A stretch of DNA of 6,154 bases, from assembly GCA_947456345.1 (NCBI GenBank), contig CANGQU010000045.1, positions 1 to 6,154 on the forward strand, in the 5' to 3' direction. Under the pieces are notes generated by a model. That model was given only the letters and a program-made list of their open reading frames with translations, was not told the origin of the DNA and made no database searches. Below are positions 5,301-6,154 of the stretch, piece by piece; the stretch's first letter is position 1, and every line of letters begins with the position of its first letter. The position numbers and the translations under genes were made by a program. The DNA is from Alphaproteobacteria bacterium. GTDB lineage: Bacteria; Pseudomonadota; Alphaproteobacteria; SHNJ01.

Positions 5301-5342
5301 GGCGGCTGCCATCAGCGCCTCTATTCTTGGCGCAGAACCAAG
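5301..5342 (+). other. Two small hairpins in the leader of the outer-membrane protein gene
   Basis: GGCGGCTG (5301-5308) pairs with CAGCGCC (5313-5319), with one bulged G. CTTGG (5326-5330) pairs with CCAAG (5338-5342). Both lie between the HIT stop and the beta-barrel gene start, 20 or more bases before its ribosome binding site. Structured leaders are common in outer-membrane protein mRNAs, but no function can be read from this. I found no convincing promoter in the gap. Confidence 0.25.
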
Positions 5343-5361
5343 TCTCAACCTCGGAGATGTC

Positions 5362-6006
5362 ATGCAAAAATTCACTGCCGTATCCATGCTCGCTTTGGCT
5401 GCCGCGATTTTCTGTCCCGGCCAGGCGCAGGCAAACGACAAATACCTAAACGCCGTCGGCTTTTACGGCACGGTCAATGCCGGATATTCCAGCCTTTTGG
5501 AATCTGATGTCACCCCGGCTACGGGCGCAACGGCCGTGAACAAGGGCGATAACGGTTATAACTTCGGGGTGGGTGTTGGCTATAAATGGAATCGGTATTT
5601 GCGCACCGAATTGGCCGGGAATTATGCCAATACGGATGTCGGCAATACGCCTGCTGCTTCGGGTGATGTGACCGCCTGGTCGGGGATGTTGAACAACTAC
5701 GTTTATGTCCCGGCCGAGGGGATGTATGTCCGTCCATATTTCGGGGTCGGTATCGGCGCGGTCGGGGTTAAGCTGGATGCGAATGGTGTCAACGGCGTGA
5801 CCGGTTCGGTCGATGACAATGATGTCCAGGTTGCTTATCAAGGTATCGTTGGCATGGAATTGCCGGTGGCAGAAAAAGCCGCGCTGGGCTTGGAATATCG
5901 TTATTTCCAGGCTAATGATTTATCCCTGCGCACCGGTGGCGGTGCTGCGTTTGATTATGAATATGCCAGCCACGCGATCAACTTGCGCTTGAATGTAGAC
6001 TTTTAA
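5362..6006 (+). CDS. Outer-membrane beta-barrel protein (OmpA/opacity-like, about 8 strands)
   Basis: This 214-residue precursor has a classical signal peptide: MQK, a hydrophobic core to about residue 17, and an AQA cleavage site before ND at 24/25. The Cys at 18 is not in a lipobox (Phe precedes it), so it is not a lipoprotein. The mature part is a run of amphipathic strands with aromatic girdles: GFYGTVNAGYS, YNFGVGVGYKW, LRTELAGNY, YVRPYFGVGIGAVGV, YQGIVGMEL, AALGLEYRYF and a last strand HAINLRLNVDF ending in the C-terminal Phe needed for BAM-dependent assembly. This matches the small OMP_b-brl type of barrel; no OmpA peptidoglycan-binding domain follows. Its role is unknown (structural, adhesive or porin-like). 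ATG 5362 is chosen for its GGAG Shine-Dalgarno five bases upstream and the clean signal peptide; the frame also contains an upstream ATG at 5299 that lacks both. Confidence 0.92.
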   Translation: MQKFTAVSMLALAAAIFCPGQAQANDKYLNAVGFYGTVNAGYSSLLESDVTPATGATAVNKGDNGYNFGVGVGYKWNRYLRTELAGNYANTDVGNTPAASGDVTAWSGMLNNYVYVPAEGMYVRPYFGVGIGAVGVKLDANGVNGVTGSVDDNDVQVAYQGIVGMELPVAEKAALGLEYRYFQANDLSLRTGGGAAFDYEYASHAINLRLNVDF

Positions 6007-6026
6007 ATATTTGTATATAAAAGATT

Positions 6027-6062
6027 AAAAAACCGCTGCCACACCCTGGCGGCGGTTTTGTT
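6027..6062 (+). terminator. Rho-independent terminator of the outer-membrane protein gene
   Basis: AAAACCGCTGCCA (6029-6041) pairs with TGGCGGCGGTTTT (6047-6059) over 13 base pairs, one of them G-U in the RNA, around a five-base loop. The stem ends in TTTTGTT. It lies 22 bases past the stop codon. Confidence 0.88.
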
Positions 6063-6115
6063 ATCTCGCAGCCGCACATCATGGAATTGTCATATTAATG
6101 GCTTATTATGCAAAT

Positions 6116-6134
6116 TAGGGTTACAGTAACCCTA
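6116..6134. repeat. Perfect odd palindrome in the right-end intergenic DNA
   Basis: TAGGGTTAC and GTAACCCTA are exact inverted repeats around a single central A. A one-base spacer is too short for a stable RNA hairpin loop, so a binding site for a dimeric regulator is the more natural reading. The gene it might control would lie beyond the window edge. No gene is visible in bases 6063-6154. Confidence 0.45.
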
Positions 6135-6154
6135 TCGTCCCTGGGGCTGGGATA

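Noticed and set aside
5446..5841. Minus-strand open frame of 131 codons opposite the outer-membrane protein gene
   Set aside because: The plus-strand gene has a signal peptide, beta-strand pattern, C-terminal Phe, Shine-Dalgarno and terminator. The antisense product is a shadow.
6116..6134. TTAGGGTTA resembling telomere repeats
   Set aside because: Only about one and a half units are present, and they are better explained as one arm of a palindrome.

Overview
The window reads as chromosomal DNA of a Gram-negative bacterium, most likely a member of the Pseudomonadota. The evidence is two secreted proteins (one a clear outer-membrane beta-barrel), a TrmA/RumA-family RNA uracil methyltransferase with a Cys4 iron-sulfur motif, a small HIT protein of a type common in proteobacteria, and promoter-like sequences resembling the sigma70 and sigma32 consensus. 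Base composition is close to balanced and coding density is high. I cannot name the genus. I see no insertion sequence, CRISPR array, tRNA, rRNA or prophage gene.

Layout. At the left edge, a possible 3' end of a membrane-protein gene (1-98, +) overlaps a secreted protein of unknown function (82-648, +). It converges, with a 10-base gap, on a long minus-strand block. In transcription order (right to left) that block is: a membrane-anchored peroxiredoxin-like protein (4582-3947), an aquaporin (3901-3182) with a strong terminator behind it, a small heat-shock protein (2988-2515) with its own sigma32-like promoter, a terminator-like hairpin, a small potassium-channel-like protein (2451-2017), and the RNA methyltransferase (2041-659), which overlaps the channel gene by 25 bases. 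To the right, on the plus strand, lie a HIT-family protein (4836-5273) and an outer-membrane beta-barrel protein (5362-6006) with its own terminator. The last 90 or so bases are intergenic and carry a perfect 19-base odd palindrome.

How the genes fit together. The minus strand looks like three transcription units: redoxin plus aquaporin from a TTGACA-type promoter; hsp20 from a heat-shock promoter; and channel plus methyltransferase, reached by read-through of the hairpin after hsp20 or from a promoter I did not find. A loose envelope and stress theme (thiol redox, solute channel, chaperone, ion channel) is an inference only.

Most of the window is ordinary core or accessory chromosome, and I see no clear new multi-gene system. 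The items most worth a second look are the terminator-like hairpin whose 3' arm carries the probable ribosome binding site of the channel gene, the aquaporin whose predicted selectivity filter is Gly/Gly/Ala/Arg, and the perfect 16-base AT palindrome sitting where the HIT gene should have a ribosome binding site.
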